The notes below the pieces were generated by a model. That model was not told the origin of the DNA. It saw nothing but the letters and a program-made list of their open reading frames with translations, and did no database searches. Made by a program: the position numbers and the translations under genes. Shown one piece after another: positions 40,703-50,758 of a DNA stretch of 64,000 nucleotides (position 1 is its first letter; each line of letters opens with the position of its first letter). The DNA lies in NCBI GenBank assembly GCA_902756345.1, contig CACVQR010000004.1, positions 310,001 through 374,000 on the forward strand. Reading direction: 5' to 3'. Source of the stretch: Fibrobacter succinogenes (GTDB lineage Bacteria; Fibrobacterota; Fibrobacteria; Fibrobacterales; Fibrobacteraceae).

Positions 40703-42847
40703 ATGTTACAAGCGAGCCTCACATCGAACCAAACGCACATCGTTGACGTGCTTTTAAAGAAGAATCCCAAGCTTGACCGGGAGATTCTAGAGAAGGCTGT
40801 AGCTTTTATTGCAGAGGCTCATGAAGGTCAATACCGCAAGAGCGGCATGCCCTATACCGAGCACCCCTACGAAGTGGCAAAAATCCTTGCCGACCTCAAA
40901 CAGGACCAGTCGACGGTCTTAGCCGGGTTGCTCCATGACGTGGTCGAAGATACCGACCACTCCCTCGAAGAAATTGCCGAAAAATTTGGCGATGACACCG
41001 CATTCATGGTGGATGCCGTCACCAAGATTACAGCCGCTCAGGAATCGAGCAAAACTGCCCAAAAAGCGGAAACGTACCGAAAGCTGATTGTCGCCATGGC
41101 GAAAGACCCTCGGGTCATTATGATTAAAATCGCAGACCGCATCCACAACATGCGCACCATGCGGTACATGAAGCCCGAAAAACGCCAGGCGATCGCACAA
41201 GAAACTCTCGACATTTACATCCCGCTCACGCACAGATTCGGTCTTTACAAGCTCAAGAACGAGCTTGAAGATTTAAGTTTCAAGTATGTAAATCCCGACG
41301 AATACCAAAAGCTAGTGGACCTGCTCATCGAGAACAAGGAATCCCGCGAGAAGTATATCCAGTCGGTAATCGGGCCTTTGCAAATCAAGATGGCACTCGA
41401 AGATTTCGACTGCACCATCCAGGGCCGAACCAAGAACATTTACAGTATCTACAACAAGATGATTAGCCGAGGGTGCCAGTTCGAAGACATCTTCGATATT
41501 TTCGCCATCCGCATCATTGTAGACACTATTCCCGAATGCTATCTGGCATTGGGCTACGTCCACAACCTGTGGACGCCCCTGCAGAGTCGCTTTAAAGACT
41601 ACATCGCGACCCCGAAACCGAACCTTTACCAGAGCATTCACACCACCGTGATCGGCCCCGAAAACAAAATGGTCGAAGTCCAGATTCGAACCAAGGACAT
41701 GGACCTGACCGCCGAAAAGGGATTCGCCGCGCACTGGGCCTACAAAATGGAAACCCAGCACGAAGGCGAAGAACTGGAATGGCTGAACCACATGGTAAAG
41801 CTCCAGTCCGAAATTTCGGACTCCAAGGAATACCTCGACTTTTTGAAGGTGGACTTGAAGCCCACGGGCATGACCGTATTCACGCCCAAGGGAACCTCCA
41901 TCGAACTTCCGCAAGGATCAATTGTCCTCGACTTCGCGTTTGCAGTGCATACCGAGCTCGGCCTACACTGCATCGGTGCAAAAATCAACGACAAAGTGGT
42001 AAACCTCGATACAGTTGTGGAACATGGCGCCACTATCCAGGTGCTCAAGAGTCCGAACCAGGAACCGAGTCCCGAATGGCTGGATATGGTCAAAACCGTC
42101 AAGGCCAAGCAGGAACTGCGCCGCTGGATGAAAAGCAGCATCATGAAGCAGGCTCTGGACTTGGGCAAGGAAATCTGGGACCGCGAACTCAGACTCCAGA
42201 AAATCGAAAAGGACAAGCGCCCCTCCGAAGAAAGCATTTGCAAATACTTTGGCACGCCCACCATCGATGACTTTTACGAACGCATTGGCCAGGGCGAACT
42301 TCCACTCGCGGACATCCAGCGCTTTTTGAACGGTGGCGAAACCACGCAAAAGGAATCGACCGCACTCCGGTTCTTCCCCATGTTCAACAAAGACGCGAAG
42401 GCCGACCGCAAGGACGAAATGCCCCTGCAGATTGGGCAGGAAACCAGTTTGGTGGTGCATTTCGCCAAGTGCTGCAGTCCGATTCCCGGCGATCCGGTGG
42501 TTGGCGTTCTACGACCCAAGATCGGTATCGAAGTACACAATACGGACTGCCCGCAACTCAAGAACTTGCCGATGGAACAGCGCATTGCAGTGGAATGGAG
42601 CGAAGACATCAAGCATTCGTTCGAGACGCACCTCACGATCGAAACCGAGAACCGCAAGAACATTACGTTCGACGTGTTGCAGGAACTCAAGCGAGCCAAC
42701 GTATTCCTCGACCGCGTGACTGCGGCAAGCCAGCACTATTCGGGCAGAATCCGACTGGTATTCAAGGCCTTCCGTAAGGAACAAGTCGATTCCATCATCA
42801 ATGCCATCAAGAGCATTCCTGGCGTAAAACAGGTGGTAAAATCATGA
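40703..42847 (+). CDS. rel: Bifunctional (p)ppGpp synthetase/hydrolase Rel
   Basis: This 714-residue protein makes and degrades the stringent-response alarmone. Order: HD hydrolase (HEGQYRKSGMPYTEHPYEVAKIL, LLHDVVEDTDHSLEEIAEKFG), synthetase (SRFKDYIATPKPNLYQSIHTTVIG, VEVQIRTKDMDLTAEKGFAAHW), TGS (TVFTPKGTSIELPQGSIVLDFAFAVHTELG), and a C-terminal ACT domain. The hydrolase HD is intact and the synthetase has the RxKD form, both pointing to a bifunctional Rel/SpoT-like enzyme. The next gene overlaps the stop by 4 bp. Confidence 0.94.
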   Translation: MLQASLTSNQTHIVDVLLKKNPKLDREILEKAVAFIAEAHEGQYRKSGMPYTEHPYEVAKILADLKQDQSTVLAGLLHDVVEDTDHSLEEIAEKFGDDTAFMVDAVTKITAAQESSKTAQKAETYRKLIVAMAKDPRVIMIKIADRIHNMRTMRYMKPEKRQAIAQETLDIYIPLTHRFGLYKLKNELEDLSFKYVNPDEYQKLVDLLIENKESREKYIQSVIGPLQIKMALEDFDCTIQGRTKNIYSIYNKMISRGCQFEDIFDIFAIRIIVDTIPECYLALGYVHNLWTPLQSRFKDYIATPKPNLYQSIHTTVIGPENKMVEVQIRTKDMDLTAEKGFAAHWAYKMETQHEGEELEWLNHMVKLQSEISDSKEYLDFLKVDLKPTGMTVFTPKGTSIELPQGSIVLDFAFAVHTELGLHCIGAKINDKVVNLDTVVEHGATIQVLKSPNQEPSPEWLDMVKTVKAKQELRRWMKSSIMKQALDLGKEIWDRELRLQKIEKDKRPSEESICKYFGTPTIDDFYERIGQGELPLADIQRFLNGGETTQKESTALRFFPMFNKDAKADRKDEMPLQIGQETSLVVHFAKCCSPIPGDPVVGVLRPKIGIEVHNTDCPQLKNLPMEQRIAVEWSEDIKHSFETHLTIETENRKNITFDVLQELKRANVFLDRVTAASQHYSGRIRLVFKAFRKEQVDSIINAIKSIPGVKQVVKS

Positions 42848-43437
42848 TTTCGAAGCTCCACCACAGCGACTACACGCTCAAGAACCGCGCCTTCAACTGT
42901 CGTATGCGCAACCGCTACTACGAAGAAGTGTACTACGCGTTCAGGGCCATTTTCCCGAACGAAGTCGCCGAGCGGAGCGAAAAGAATCCGGTGGCTGACA
43001 CCATCTGGTTCCAGAACCTGAGCAAAGAAATCAAGCGTTACGAAAGGCTAATCATGACCTGCCTGGAATACGCGCAGGCCGCCATCTTTTACGGCAAGGC
43101 CGAAAACAAGGCCATGTATTCCAAGGACAAGCGCTGGGGTATATTGCAAGAAGAAATCTTCTTGGTTCACTTTTTGCAAGAGCTACTATCTACCACACGC
43201 TACGTGATTGCCCGAATCGAAACCGACCAGATGCTACAGCGCTGGGCAGGCGAAATGCAGGACTTAAAGACCAAACCGGTCGCCTCGGGTTACGTGAACA
43301 CCATTCAGGAAAAACTGAACGAAATGAACGCTGCCACGCTTGACGAATTCAAGGATTTGCTCAAACACGTGCTGGACCGATTCCAGATAGGAAACACGCT
43401 ATTCGGGACGGTTCAAGAGCTACAGAACTTTTACTAA
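42844..43437 (+). CDS. Conserved hypothetical protein after rel
   Basis: This 197-residue protein has no signal and no recognised family. It is mostly helical and charged (LSKEIKRYERLIMTCLEYAQAAIFYGKAENKAMYSKDKRWGILQEEIFLVHFLQELL). It starts in an ATGA overlap with rel, so the two are translationally coupled. A function tied to the stringent response is only a guess. Confidence 0.65.
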   Translation: MISKLHHSDYTLKNRAFNCRMRNRYYEEVYYAFRAIFPNEVAERSEKNPVADTIWFQNLSKEIKRYERLIMTCLEYAQAAIFYGKAENKAMYSKDKRWGILQEEIFLVHFLQELLSTTRYVIARIETDQMLQRWAGEMQDLKTKPVASGYVNTIQEKLNEMNAATLDEFKDLLKHVLDRFQIGNTLFGTVQELQNFY

Positions 43438-43443
43438 AGGAGA

Positions 43444-43530
43444 ACTTAGAGCTTAGAACTTAGAACTTAGAACTCTGAACTTAGAGCTTAGATTATTCAT
43501 CTAAGTTCTACCAACTAAGCTCTACCAACT
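43444..43530. repeat. CTTAGAACTTAGAG word array before nuoA, with inverted arms
   Basis: The left part is GAACTTAGAGCTTAGAACTTAG words. The right part is CTAAGTTCTACCAACTAAGC words, the reverse complement. The same words recur at 63559-63636 in the split nrdD region. Confidence 0.75.
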
Positions 43531-43534
43531 AATT

Positions 43535-43915
43535 ATGTCAGAGTACATCATCCTTTCAATCTTCCTTTTCCTGGGCGCGTTTATCGCGGCAGCGGCTACC
43601 GTTACGGGGCTTCTGCTCGGTTACCGCACCAAGAACACCAAAAACAAGATGGCGCCGTACGAATGCGGTATGGAAACCATCGGAAACGCACGAATCCAGT
43701 TCAAGGTAGGCTACTACCTGTTCGCACTGCTCTTCCTCGTTTTCGACATCGAAGCGCTATTCCTGTTCCCCGTCATGGCGAACTTCAAGGAGATTATGGC
43801 CGGTAACACGCCGCTGCCCCCTCAAGTCGTTGTCATTGACCTTGTGATTTTCATGGCAATCCTCGTTTCGGGCCTTGCCTACGCATGGAAGAAAGGAATC
43901 CTTAAGTGGGAATAA
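43535..43915 (+). CDS. nuoA: NADH-quinone oxidoreductase subunit A
   Basis: This 126-residue membrane protein has three hydrophobic segments and the conserved loop [44 protein letters not shown] of complex I subunit 3/NuoA, including the Cys-bearing ECG. It opens a tight ten-gene nuo cluster and sits behind a repeat array. nuoBC starts 4 bp after its stop. Confidence 0.95.
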   Translation: MSEYIILSIFLFLGAFIAAAATVTGLLLGYRTKNTKNKMAPYECGMETIGNARIQFKVGYYLFALLFLVFDIEALFLFPVMANFKEIMAGNTPLPPQVVVIDLVIFMAILVSGLAYAWKKGILKWE

Positions 43916-43919
43916 CCCT

Positions 43920-45179
43920 ATGGGAATTATAAACCTAGCTCCTAAGATTTTAGATCCTATCCCGGGCGGCAAGTATGTCGTCAACGCGATAGACTACGTT
44001 GTAAACTGGGCCCGAGCAAATTCGATTTGGCCCCTCACCTATGGTACCAGCTGCTGCGCCATCGAAATGATGAGTAGCTCCATGGCCCGCTACGATATTG
44101 CCCGCTTTGGTTCCGAAGTGTTCCGCGCTTCGCCCCGCCAGGCGGATCTCTTCATTATCGCAGGAACCATTACCCGCCGTATGGCGCCCGCTCTCCAGAT
44201 GCTTTGGGAACAAATGCCCGGCCCCAAGTATGTGCTCGCGATGGGCGCCTGCACCATCAGCGGTGGCCCGTTCATTTACGACAACTACGCTGTGGTGCGC
44301 GGGGCGCAGAACCTGATTCCGGTGGACGTTTTCGTTCCCGGTTGCCCGCCTCGCCCCGAAGCCCTGTTCCATGGACTTTTGACTCTGCGCGAAAAGATTT
44401 TGAAGGAAACCTGTCGCGATCCTTGGCACGAAGGCGAACCGAAGGACGTTTCAACCATGGACCGCTACCGCGAAGCCGCGAAGACCTGGGCCGCCCTTGA
44501 ACGCATCAAGGACGAGGAAATGGCCGAAGCCCGCGCGAAATTCAAGGAAGAAAATCCGGATTACAAGTCGAGCTTCAAGCCCGTACGCGTGAAAAAGGAA
44601 GACTTCCCCGAAGTGGAACGTGTCGCCTGCAAGCGCTTTGGTTTAAGCCAGCTCGACATTTACAAGAAACTCAAGGCGAAGTTCCCGGGCATCACCGTGC
44701 ATACACACAGCGAAGACCCCATCGAAGATGTGGTGGCCGCCATGCCCGCCGACCGTCCGCTCGAAGTGATGATCAGCGTCGAAGACTACTTGCCTGCCGT
44801 GGAATACGTCAAGAACGATCCCGAATTCAAGATGAATTACCTGATCGACGTCACGGCAATCGACTACGACGACCACTTTGACATGGTGACGCAGCTCCGC
44901 AGTATCGAAAAGGGCCACAAGGTATTCTTCTGCGTGCAAATCAAGAAGAACTTCGACATTCCCGAAGAAGAACGCCCCACAGCGCTGCTCGGAAGCGTTC
45001 CGACCATCAGCCACCTGTACCCGGGTGCCGAAGTCAAGGAACGCGAAGTCTACGACATGTTCGGCATCAACTTTGAAGGTCACCCCGACCTGCGCCGCAT
45101 CTTCTTGGACAAGGACTTTGTAGGTTACCCCTTGCGCAAGGACTTTACCCACCCGCAAATGATCAAGAGGCCCGTATGA
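43920..45179 (+). CDS. nuoBC: Fused NADH-quinone oxidoreductase subunits B and C
   Basis: From the ATG at 43920 (419 residues). Residues about 1-165 are NuoB ([66 protein letters not shown]) with all four N2-cluster cysteines. A charged linker follows. Residues about 250-419 are NuoC ([55 protein letters not shown]). E. coli fuses C to D instead. Fusing B to C is less common. The domains are adjacent in the assembled complex. Overlaps nuoD by 4 bp. Confidence 0.95.
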   Translation: MGIINLAPKILDPIPGGKYVVNAIDYVVNWARANSIWPLTYGTSCCAIEMMSSSMARYDIARFGSEVFRASPRQADLFIIAGTITRRMAPALQMLWEQMPGPKYVLAMGACTISGGPFIYDNYAVVRGAQNLIPVDVFVPGCPPRPEALFHGLLTLREKILKETCRDPWHEGEPKDVSTMDRYREAAKTWAALERIKDEEMAEARAKFKEENPDYKSSFKPVRVKKEDFPEVERVACKRFGLSQLDIYKKLKAKFPGITVHTHSEDPIEDVVAAMPADRPLEVMISVEDYLPAVEYVKNDPEFKMNYLIDVTAIDYDDHFDMVTQLRSIEKGHKVFFCVQIKKNFDIPEEERPTALLGSVPTISHLYPGAEVKEREVYDMFGINFEGHPDLRRIFLDKDFVGYPLRKDFTHPQMIKRPV

Positions 45180-46318
45180 GTATGACAAGACTCCCGCCGG
45201 GATTCAAGATTACCCGCGATACCAATACCGAAGAATTTTTCATCAACATGGGTCCGCAGCACCCGAGTACCCACGGTGCCCTCCGCCTTGCGCTGCGCAT
45301 GGACGGCGAAACGATTGTAGAAATCGTACCGCATTTCGGCTACATCCACCGCGGCATGGAAAAGCAGGCGGAATCCATGAGCTACCTGCAGTACATCGCG
45401 ATGTCCGACCGCCAGGATTACCTGACGGCAATACAAAACAACCTGGGGGTCGTGATAGCCCTTGAAAAAGGCATGAACATCGGCGTTACCGAAAAGGCCG
45501 AATACATCCGCGTGATGCTTTCGGAGCTGGGACGTATCGCGAGCCACCTGGTGTTCTTCGGCTGCTTCGGCGGCGACTTGGGCGGCCAAACCTGCTTGCT
45601 GTTCGGTTTCAAGGAACGCGAAATGATCCACGACATTCTGGAAGAAGTCACTGGATCGCGCCTGACGACCAACTTCTTTAGACCGGGTGGCAGCCGCTTT
45701 GACGTTCCCGAAAACTTTATTGACCGCGTGAAGGCGTTCCTCAAGCACTTAGAAGGTGCGATGAAGGACTACGAAAGATTCCTTTCGAAGAACATCATCG
45801 TACTCGAACGTAGCAAGGGTATCGGCATTCTTTCCGCCGAAGACGCCATCGCTTACGGTTGTTCCGGTCCGGTGCTTCGCGCAAGCGGCGTCGACTTCGA
45901 TGTGCGCAAGGCGAATCCCTATAGCATTTACGATCAATTGCAATTCGACGTGCCCGTGACCTACACCGGTGACTGTTACGACCGCTACACGGTCCGCATT
46001 GCCGAAATTCACGAATCCATGCGCATTCTGTACCAGTGCATCGAAAAGTTCCCTAAAGAAGGACCGTGGCGCGCCAAGGAAAAGCCGGTGCGTCTTCCGG
46101 TCGGACGCTACTACAGCGAAATCGAAACGGCCAAAGGCCTGTACGCCACCTACGTGGTTGCAGCTACGACCGGCGAAAAGCCATACCGCATTCACACGCG
46201 TGGGCCCAGTTTCCCGCACATCGCCGCCCTCAACAAGATGGCGCAGGGCCACAAGATTTCGGACCTTGTGACCATTATGGCTACTCTTGACCCGGTGATT
46301 CCAGAGATTGACAGGTAA
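45176..46318 (+). CDS. nuoD: NADH-quinone oxidoreductase subunit D
   Basis: This 380-residue peripheral subunit lines the quinone-binding site. Family signatures: [40 protein letters not shown] and the C-terminal [38 protein letters not shown]. It follows nuoBC with a 4-bp overlap and precedes nuoH by 3 bp. Confidence 0.95.
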   Translation: MSMTRLPPGFKITRDTNTEEFFINMGPQHPSTHGALRLALRMDGETIVEIVPHFGYIHRGMEKQAESMSYLQYIAMSDRQDYLTAIQNNLGVVIALEKGMNIGVTEKAEYIRVMLSELGRIASHLVFFGCFGGDLGGQTCLLFGFKEREMIHDILEEVTGSRLTTNFFRPGGSRFDVPENFIDRVKAFLKHLEGAMKDYERFLSKNIIVLERSKGIGILSAEDAIAYGCSGPVLRASGVDFDVRKANPYSIYDQLQFDVPVTYTGDCYDRYTVRIAEIHESMRILYQCIEKFPKEGPWRAKEKPVRLPVGRYYSEIETAKGLYATYVVAATTGEKPYRIHTRGPSFPHIAALNKMAQGHKISDLVTIMATLDPVIPEIDR

Positions 46319-46321
46319 TAT

Positions 46322-47443
46322 ATGTTTGTACCTTCTATTACACATCCTGTAGGCGACTTTATTCGCGAATGGGTTCCGAAGCTTTCGGCTTACTTGCCCG
46401 AACAGCTACAGTCCCAGACGCTCGACAGCATCGCCGCCTTCTTGATTAATGCGCTCCTCTGCGTTATCGCAGTCTGCGCCGTGAACATCGGTTCTGCCCC
46501 GATTCTGATTTACATGGAACGCAAGGTCTGCGCCCACGTGCAATGCCGCCTGGGCCCCATGCGCTTGGGCTGGCACGGTACGCTTCAGACCATCGCCGAC
46601 GTGATCAAGATGCTCTTCAAGGAAGTCTATTCCCCGAGCGGCGCCGACAAGCTGATGTTCTACGTGGCACCGATGATTGTGCTGATTGCCCCGTTCATTA
46701 TCGCGGCCCTGATCCCGTTCGACCACAACCTGATTGTCGCCGACATCGATATGGGCATTCCGATGATTATCGCAGTGAACGGTTTTGGCGTGCTGGGCAT
46801 TTTGCTTGGCGGCTGGAGCAGCAACAACAAGTATTCCTTGCTCGGAGCTCTCCGTAGCGGCGCCCAGATGATCAGCTACGAAATCTCTTTCGCGATGATT
46901 CTTTTGTTCGTCGTGATGATTTCGGGTTCCACGAGCCTGATGGATATCGCCCAGGCCCAGGACGGCACGGTGCTAGACTGGTTTATCTTCAAGATTCCGC
47001 TGCTCGGCTTTATCGCCTTTATTCTCTTCTTTATTTCGAGTACCGCCGAAATGAACCGCGCTCCCTTCGACATCGCCGAAGCGGAACAGGAACTCACCGG
47101 CGGTTACCACACCGAATACAACGGCACTCCGTTCGCCATGTTCTACCTGGCCGAATACATTGCCTTGGTCACGAACTCGGCTTTGGCCGCTACCTGCTTC
47201 TTGGGCGGATTCCATGCCCCCTGCATCGGTGTTGAAGCAATCGACACCTACCTGCAGATGGTGCCCGGAGTCGTGTGGCTCTTCGCGAAGATTTACTTTA
47301 TGATTTGGTGCTACATGATGGTGCGCTGGACTTTTGTGCGCCCGCGTGTGGACCAACTCATGGACTTTGAATGGAAATTCCTTTTGCCGGTGAACCTGGT
47401 GCTCCTCGCCGCCGGCGCCGTGTGGATGATTTTTGTAGGATAA
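46322..47443 (+). CDS. nuoH: NADH-quinone oxidoreductase subunit H
   Basis: This 373-residue membrane subunit links the quinone site to the proton-pumping arm. It has eight or more hydrophobic segments, ICMERKVCAHVQCRLGPMRLGWHGTLQ-type motif with the basic loop, and AEMNRAPFDIAEAEQELTGGYHTEY, the best-known NuoH signature. Confidence 0.95.
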   Translation: MFVPSITHPVGDFIREWVPKLSAYLPEQLQSQTLDSIAAFLINALLCVIAVCAVNIGSAPILIYMERKVCAHVQCRLGPMRLGWHGTLQTIADVIKMLFKEVYSPSGADKLMFYVAPMIVLIAPFIIAALIPFDHNLIVADIDMGIPMIIAVNGFGVLGILLGGWSSNNKYSLLGALRSGAQMISYEISFAMILLFVVMISGSTSLMDIAQAQDGTVLDWFIFKIPLLGFIAFILFFISSTAEMNRAPFDIAEAEQELTGGYHTEYNGTPFAMFYLAEYIALVTNSALAATCFLGGFHAPCIGVEAIDTYLQMVPGVVWLFAKIYFMIWCYMMVRWTFVRPRVDQLMDFEWKFLLPVNLVLLAAGAVWMIFVG

Positions 47444-47444
47444 T

Positions 47445-47918
47445 ATGCAAGAAAGACTTTCAACACGCAAGTACATCAAGCGTTACCTGAAGCGCTGCAT
47501 TACAGGCCCGTGGAGCCTGATTTGCGGTCTCTCCGTTTCGCTCAAGTATTTCTTTGACCCCAGACGCATCGTGACCGAGCAGTATCCTGAAAACAGGAAG
47601 ACGCTCAAGATGCACGAACGTTACCGCGGCCGCCTCGAAATGATCGAAGACGCCGAAGGCAACAACCACTGCACCGCTTGCGGCATGTGCGAACGCGCCT
47701 GCCCGAACGCCTCGATCAACGTGCTTTCGACCAAGAATATCGCCGGCAAAAAGGTGCTCGGTCGCTATGTTTACCACTTTGCGAGCTGCACCCAGTGCGG
47801 GCTCTGCGTCGAAGCCTGCCCGTTTGGCGCTATCCGCATGAGCCAGGCATTCGAAGTCGCCACGACCGACCCCGCCACGCTCGAAATGATTCTTAATAAA
47901 AAGGAGGGCCAAGGCTAA
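47445..47918 (+). CDS. nuoI: NADH-quinone oxidoreductase subunit I (two 4Fe-4S clusters)
   Basis: At 157 residues it carries two ferredoxin motifs, CTACGMCERACPNAS and CTQCGLCVEACPFGAI, holding clusters N6a and N6b. The N-terminal amphipathic part (WSLICGLSVSLKYFFDP) is typical. It starts 1 bp after nuoH and overlaps nuoJ by one base. In the absence of nuoEFG it may be the entry point for a reduced ferredoxin-like donor. Confidence 0.94.
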   Translation: MQERLSTRKYIKRYLKRCITGPWSLICGLSVSLKYFFDPRRIVTEQYPENRKTLKMHERYRGRLEMIEDAEGNNHCTACGMCERACPNASINVLSTKNIAGKKVLGRYVYHFASCTQCGLCVEACPFGAIRMSQAFEVATTDPATLEMILNKKEGQG

Positions 47919-48496
47919 TGCTTGCAACGCTTTCCAATTTAATCCCGCAAAATGTCGCCTTCCCCACTGGCGGAATGGATTTGGCATTTTACGTGGTCAC
48001 CTTCATTATTCTTGTAACGGCTGTTTGCACGGTCGCGGTCAAGAACATTTTGCAAAGCGCCGTGTTCCTGATTTTCAGCTTCGTCGCTACAGCGATTCTT
48101 TACCTGCTCCTGCATGCGGAATTTACCGCACTCGCCCAGGTGATGGTCTATGTGGGCGGCGTCGTGATTTTCGTGGTATTCACGATTCTACTCACAAGCC
48201 GCCTCGGCGAAGACGCCTTCGCAGTCAAGATTCCGAGAATCTTTGCCGCATTCGCGCTCTCGATTATCTTTGTGCTCGTGATGGTCAAGTGCCTGCTTCC
48301 CATCGAAGGACTTTCAAACGGCGTCGTTGCCGCTCCCGAAGGTTACGCTTCGCTCAAGGCATTCGCTCTTAGACTGCTGGGCTACGGCGAAGACGGACTC
48401 GTGATTCCGTTCGAAGTCGTGAGTATCCTTCTCCTGATGACGCTGATTTGCGCCATCACCATCGCCCGCAAAGGCAAGGAGGAAGAAGAAAAATGA
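47918..48496 (+). CDS. nuoJ: NADH-quinone oxidoreductase subunit J
   Basis: This 192-residue protein has five hydrophobic segments with the NuoJ core NILQSAVFLIFSFVATAILYLLLHAEFTALAQVMVYVGGVVIFVVFTILLTSRLG. It overlaps nuoI by one base and nuoK by 4. Confidence 0.93.
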   Translation: MLATLSNLIPQNVAFPTGGMDLAFYVVTFIILVTAVCTVAVKNILQSAVFLIFSFVATAILYLLLHAEFTALAQVMVYVGGVVIFVVFTILLTSRLGEDAFAVKIPRIFAAFALSIIFVLVMVKCLLPIEGLSNGVVAAPEGYASLKAFALRLLGYGEDGLVIPFEVVSILLLMTLICAITIARKGKEEEEK

Positions 48497-48798
48497 CCCT
48501 GATGAATTGTCTCATTCTCGCATTCCTGCTTTTCGGCATTGGCGTGTGGGGCTTAATGCGCCGTCGTCACTTGATTGGCATGCTGATTTCGATTGAACTC
48601 ATGCTGAATGCAGCAAACATTAACTTTATTTCGTTTGCCTACTTTAGCGCAAGCGACTCGACCGCAGGCGCCCTGTTCAGCATCTTCGTGATTGCCGTGA
48701 CCGCCTGCGAAATGGCAATCGCCCTTGCCATTATCGTGTCGATGTACCGCCGCTATAAGAGTCTGGACGTAGAACAGTTGAGGGACCTCCATGATTAA
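48493..48798 (+). CDS. nuoK: NADH-quinone oxidoreductase subunit K
   Basis: From the ATG at 48493 (ATGA overlap with nuoJ) the 101-residue protein has three hydrophobic segments and the conserved RHLIGMLISIELMLNAANINFI with its membrane Glu, plus VIAVTACEMAIALAII. Overlaps nuoL by 8 bp. Confidence 0.94.
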   Translation: MTLMNCLILAFLLFGIGVWGLMRRRHLIGMLISIELMLNAANINFISFAYFSASDSTAGALFSIFVIAVTACEMAIALAIIVSMYRRYKSLDVEQLRDLHD

Positions 48799-50746
48799 CG
48801 ACGTTTCCATCAGCTATTTAATCTTCTTGATGCCGCTTTTGGTATTTGTGGTCAACGGGCTCTTCCTCGGCCGCAAATCGGATAAAGCCGCCGCCACATT
48901 TGCCGTCATCGGTAACGGTATTGCCATGATTTCGGCTTTGGTTGTCGCCGTACACTATTTCGGTTCGACCTTTGCCCCGCAAAAAGCGGTTCTCTTCAAC
49001 ATTCCGTTCCTCAAGTTTGCAGATCACTTTGCTGCAAACATCGGGCTTTTGATTGACCCGCTTTCGGTCATGATGCTTGTGGTGGTCACGGTGATTTCGT
49101 TCCTCGTGAACATTTACAGCATTGGCTACATGAAGGGCGACCGCAGTGCCGGCCGATTCTTTGCATTGCTTTCGCTGTTCAGCTTCAGCATGCTCGGACT
49201 CGTTGCTGCCACCAACATTTTCCAGATGTTTATCTTCTGGGAACTCGTGGGTGTATCCAGCTATCTGCTGATCGGTTTCTGGTATCACAAGCCCTCGGCC
49301 GTGAGCGCTTCGAAGCAGGCGTTCATTCTCACCCGCTTTGCCGACAGTTTCTTCTTGCTCGGCATCGTGATCGTGAGCTATGTGGTGCAGAGTTTCGACT
49401 TTTTTGCCCTCAATGGCCTTACCTTGAGCGTTTTCAAGGAACAGACGATTGACCTCGGCCTGATGGTGGTCAGCAAGGCAGACGCGCTCATCATCGGTTC
49501 TATCCTTATCTTTACGGGTGGTTGGGGCAAGTCGGCCATGTTCCCCATGCATATCTGGCTTCCCAACGCCATGGAAGGTCCGACTCCGGTGTCTTCGATC
49601 ATCCACAGTGCCACCATGGTGGTCGCTGGCGTTTACCTGGTCGCAAGACTCTTCCCGTTCTTCGCCATCTGTGGCAATTCGCTCACGCTCATTATGTGGG
49701 TGGGTGCATTCACCATGATTTTTGCCGCAGTCATCGCCTGCACGCAAAAAGACATCAAGCGCATTCTCGCCTACTCCACGCTTTCACAGCTAGGCTACAT
49801 GATGTTTGCGCTTGGCGCCTGCAAGATTGGCGATGCCGTCATTACCACCGGCTGGACCGCCTCTACCTTCCACATCTTTACGCATGCCTTCTTCAAGTGC
49901 GCCTTGTTCTTGATTGCAGGTAGCCTGATTCACCAGGTGCATACGAATGATTTGGACGCCATGGGTGGACTCCGCAAGAAAATGCCGCTCACCTACTGGT
50001 GCAGCCTTATTTGCGTGCTTGCCATTGCAGGCATTCCGCCGTTCTCCGGATTCTTCTCAAAGGACGAAATCATTTTGGCGGCCTTCCAAGGTCATCATTA
50101 CGTGGTATTCGGCTTGGCCATTCTCACAAGCGGTCTTACCACATTCTACATGTTCCGCCTGTTCTTCTTGGCCTTCCATGGCGCTCCGCGCTGCAAGTCC
50201 GTTGCCGAAGGCCATGTGCACGAAGACTTCTTCATGACTCTTCCGATTGTGATTCTTGCCGTGCCCGCCCTGTTGAGCGGCCTCCTCAGCAAGAACCTCT
50301 TCGAGCAGTACTTTGTGCCGGGTAGGCTCCGCGTGCCGCAGCTCGTGATGCTCCCCCATGCCGAATGGATTCCGTATGTGGCTGTCGCCGTTGCCGCCGT
50401 CGCCCTTTTGATAGCATGGTTCTTCTATGCAAGCCCGAGGGCAAAAATCGGACGCGCCCTCGACGCCACCAACCGAAGCGGGCTCTACAAGGTTATCTAC
50501 CACAAGTTCTACTTTGACGAAATGTACTACGCCGTGGTTCGCCAGTTCGTGATTGGCGGTATTGCCCGCGTAGCACGCTTTATTCAAGACTACATTATCG
50601 AAGGAATCCTCGCGTTTGTCGTGTGGTTCACACACAAGCTCGGCGACCTCGTGCGCTACGCACAGGGCGGAAACCTGAGTTTTTACCTGGGCACGCTTAT
50701 TGTCGGCGTAATCCTGTGGCGTTTCTTGGGGCAGCTTCCTATTTAA
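48791..50746 (+). CDS. nuoL: NADH-quinone oxidoreductase subunit L
   Basis: This 651-residue antiporter-like pump subunit shows IGLLIDPLSVMMLVVVTVISFLVNIYSIGYM, FWELVGVSSYLLIGFWYHKPSAVSASKQAFILTR, KSAMFPMHIWLPNAMEGPTPVSSIIHSATMV and CTQKDIKRILAYSTLSQLGYM, and a long C-terminal helix region. The membrane Lys and Glu residues expected for proton transfer are present. Confidence 0.95.
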   Translation: MINDVSISYLIFLMPLLVFVVNGLFLGRKSDKAAATFAVIGNGIAMISALVVAVHYFGSTFAPQKAVLFNIPFLKFADHFAANIGLLIDPLSVMMLVVVTVISFLVNIYSIGYMKGDRSAGRFFALLSLFSFSMLGLVAATNIFQMFIFWELVGVSSYLLIGFWYHKPSAVSASKQAFILTRFADSFFLLGIVIVSYVVQSFDFFALNGLTLSVFKEQTIDLGLMVVSKADALIIGSILIFTGGWGKSAMFPMHIWLPNAMEGPTPVSSIIHSATMVVAGVYLVARLFPFFAICGNSLTLIMWVGAFTMIFAAVIACTQKDIKRILAYSTLSQLGYMMFALGACKIGDAVITTGWTASTFHIFTHAFFKCALFLIAGSLIHQVHTNDLDAMGGLRKKMPLTYWCSLICVLAIAGIPPFSGFFSKDEIILAAFQGHHYVVFGLAILTSGLTTFYMFRLFFLAFHGAPRCKSVAEGHVHEDFFMTLPIVILAVPALLSGLLSKNLFEQYFVPGRLRVPQLVMLPHAEWIPYVAVAVAAVALLIAWFFYASPRAKIGRALDATNRSGLYKVIYHKFYFDEMYYAVVRQFVIGGIARVARFIQDYIIEGILAFVVWFTHKLGDLVRYAQGGNLSFYLGTLIVGVILWRFLGQLPI

Positions 50747-50758
50747 ACAGGTTTGACT

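Noticed and set aside
43444-43530. Word arrays as CRISPR
   Set aside because: Words of 7-11 bp follow each other without unique spacers of constant size, and no cas genes are present.
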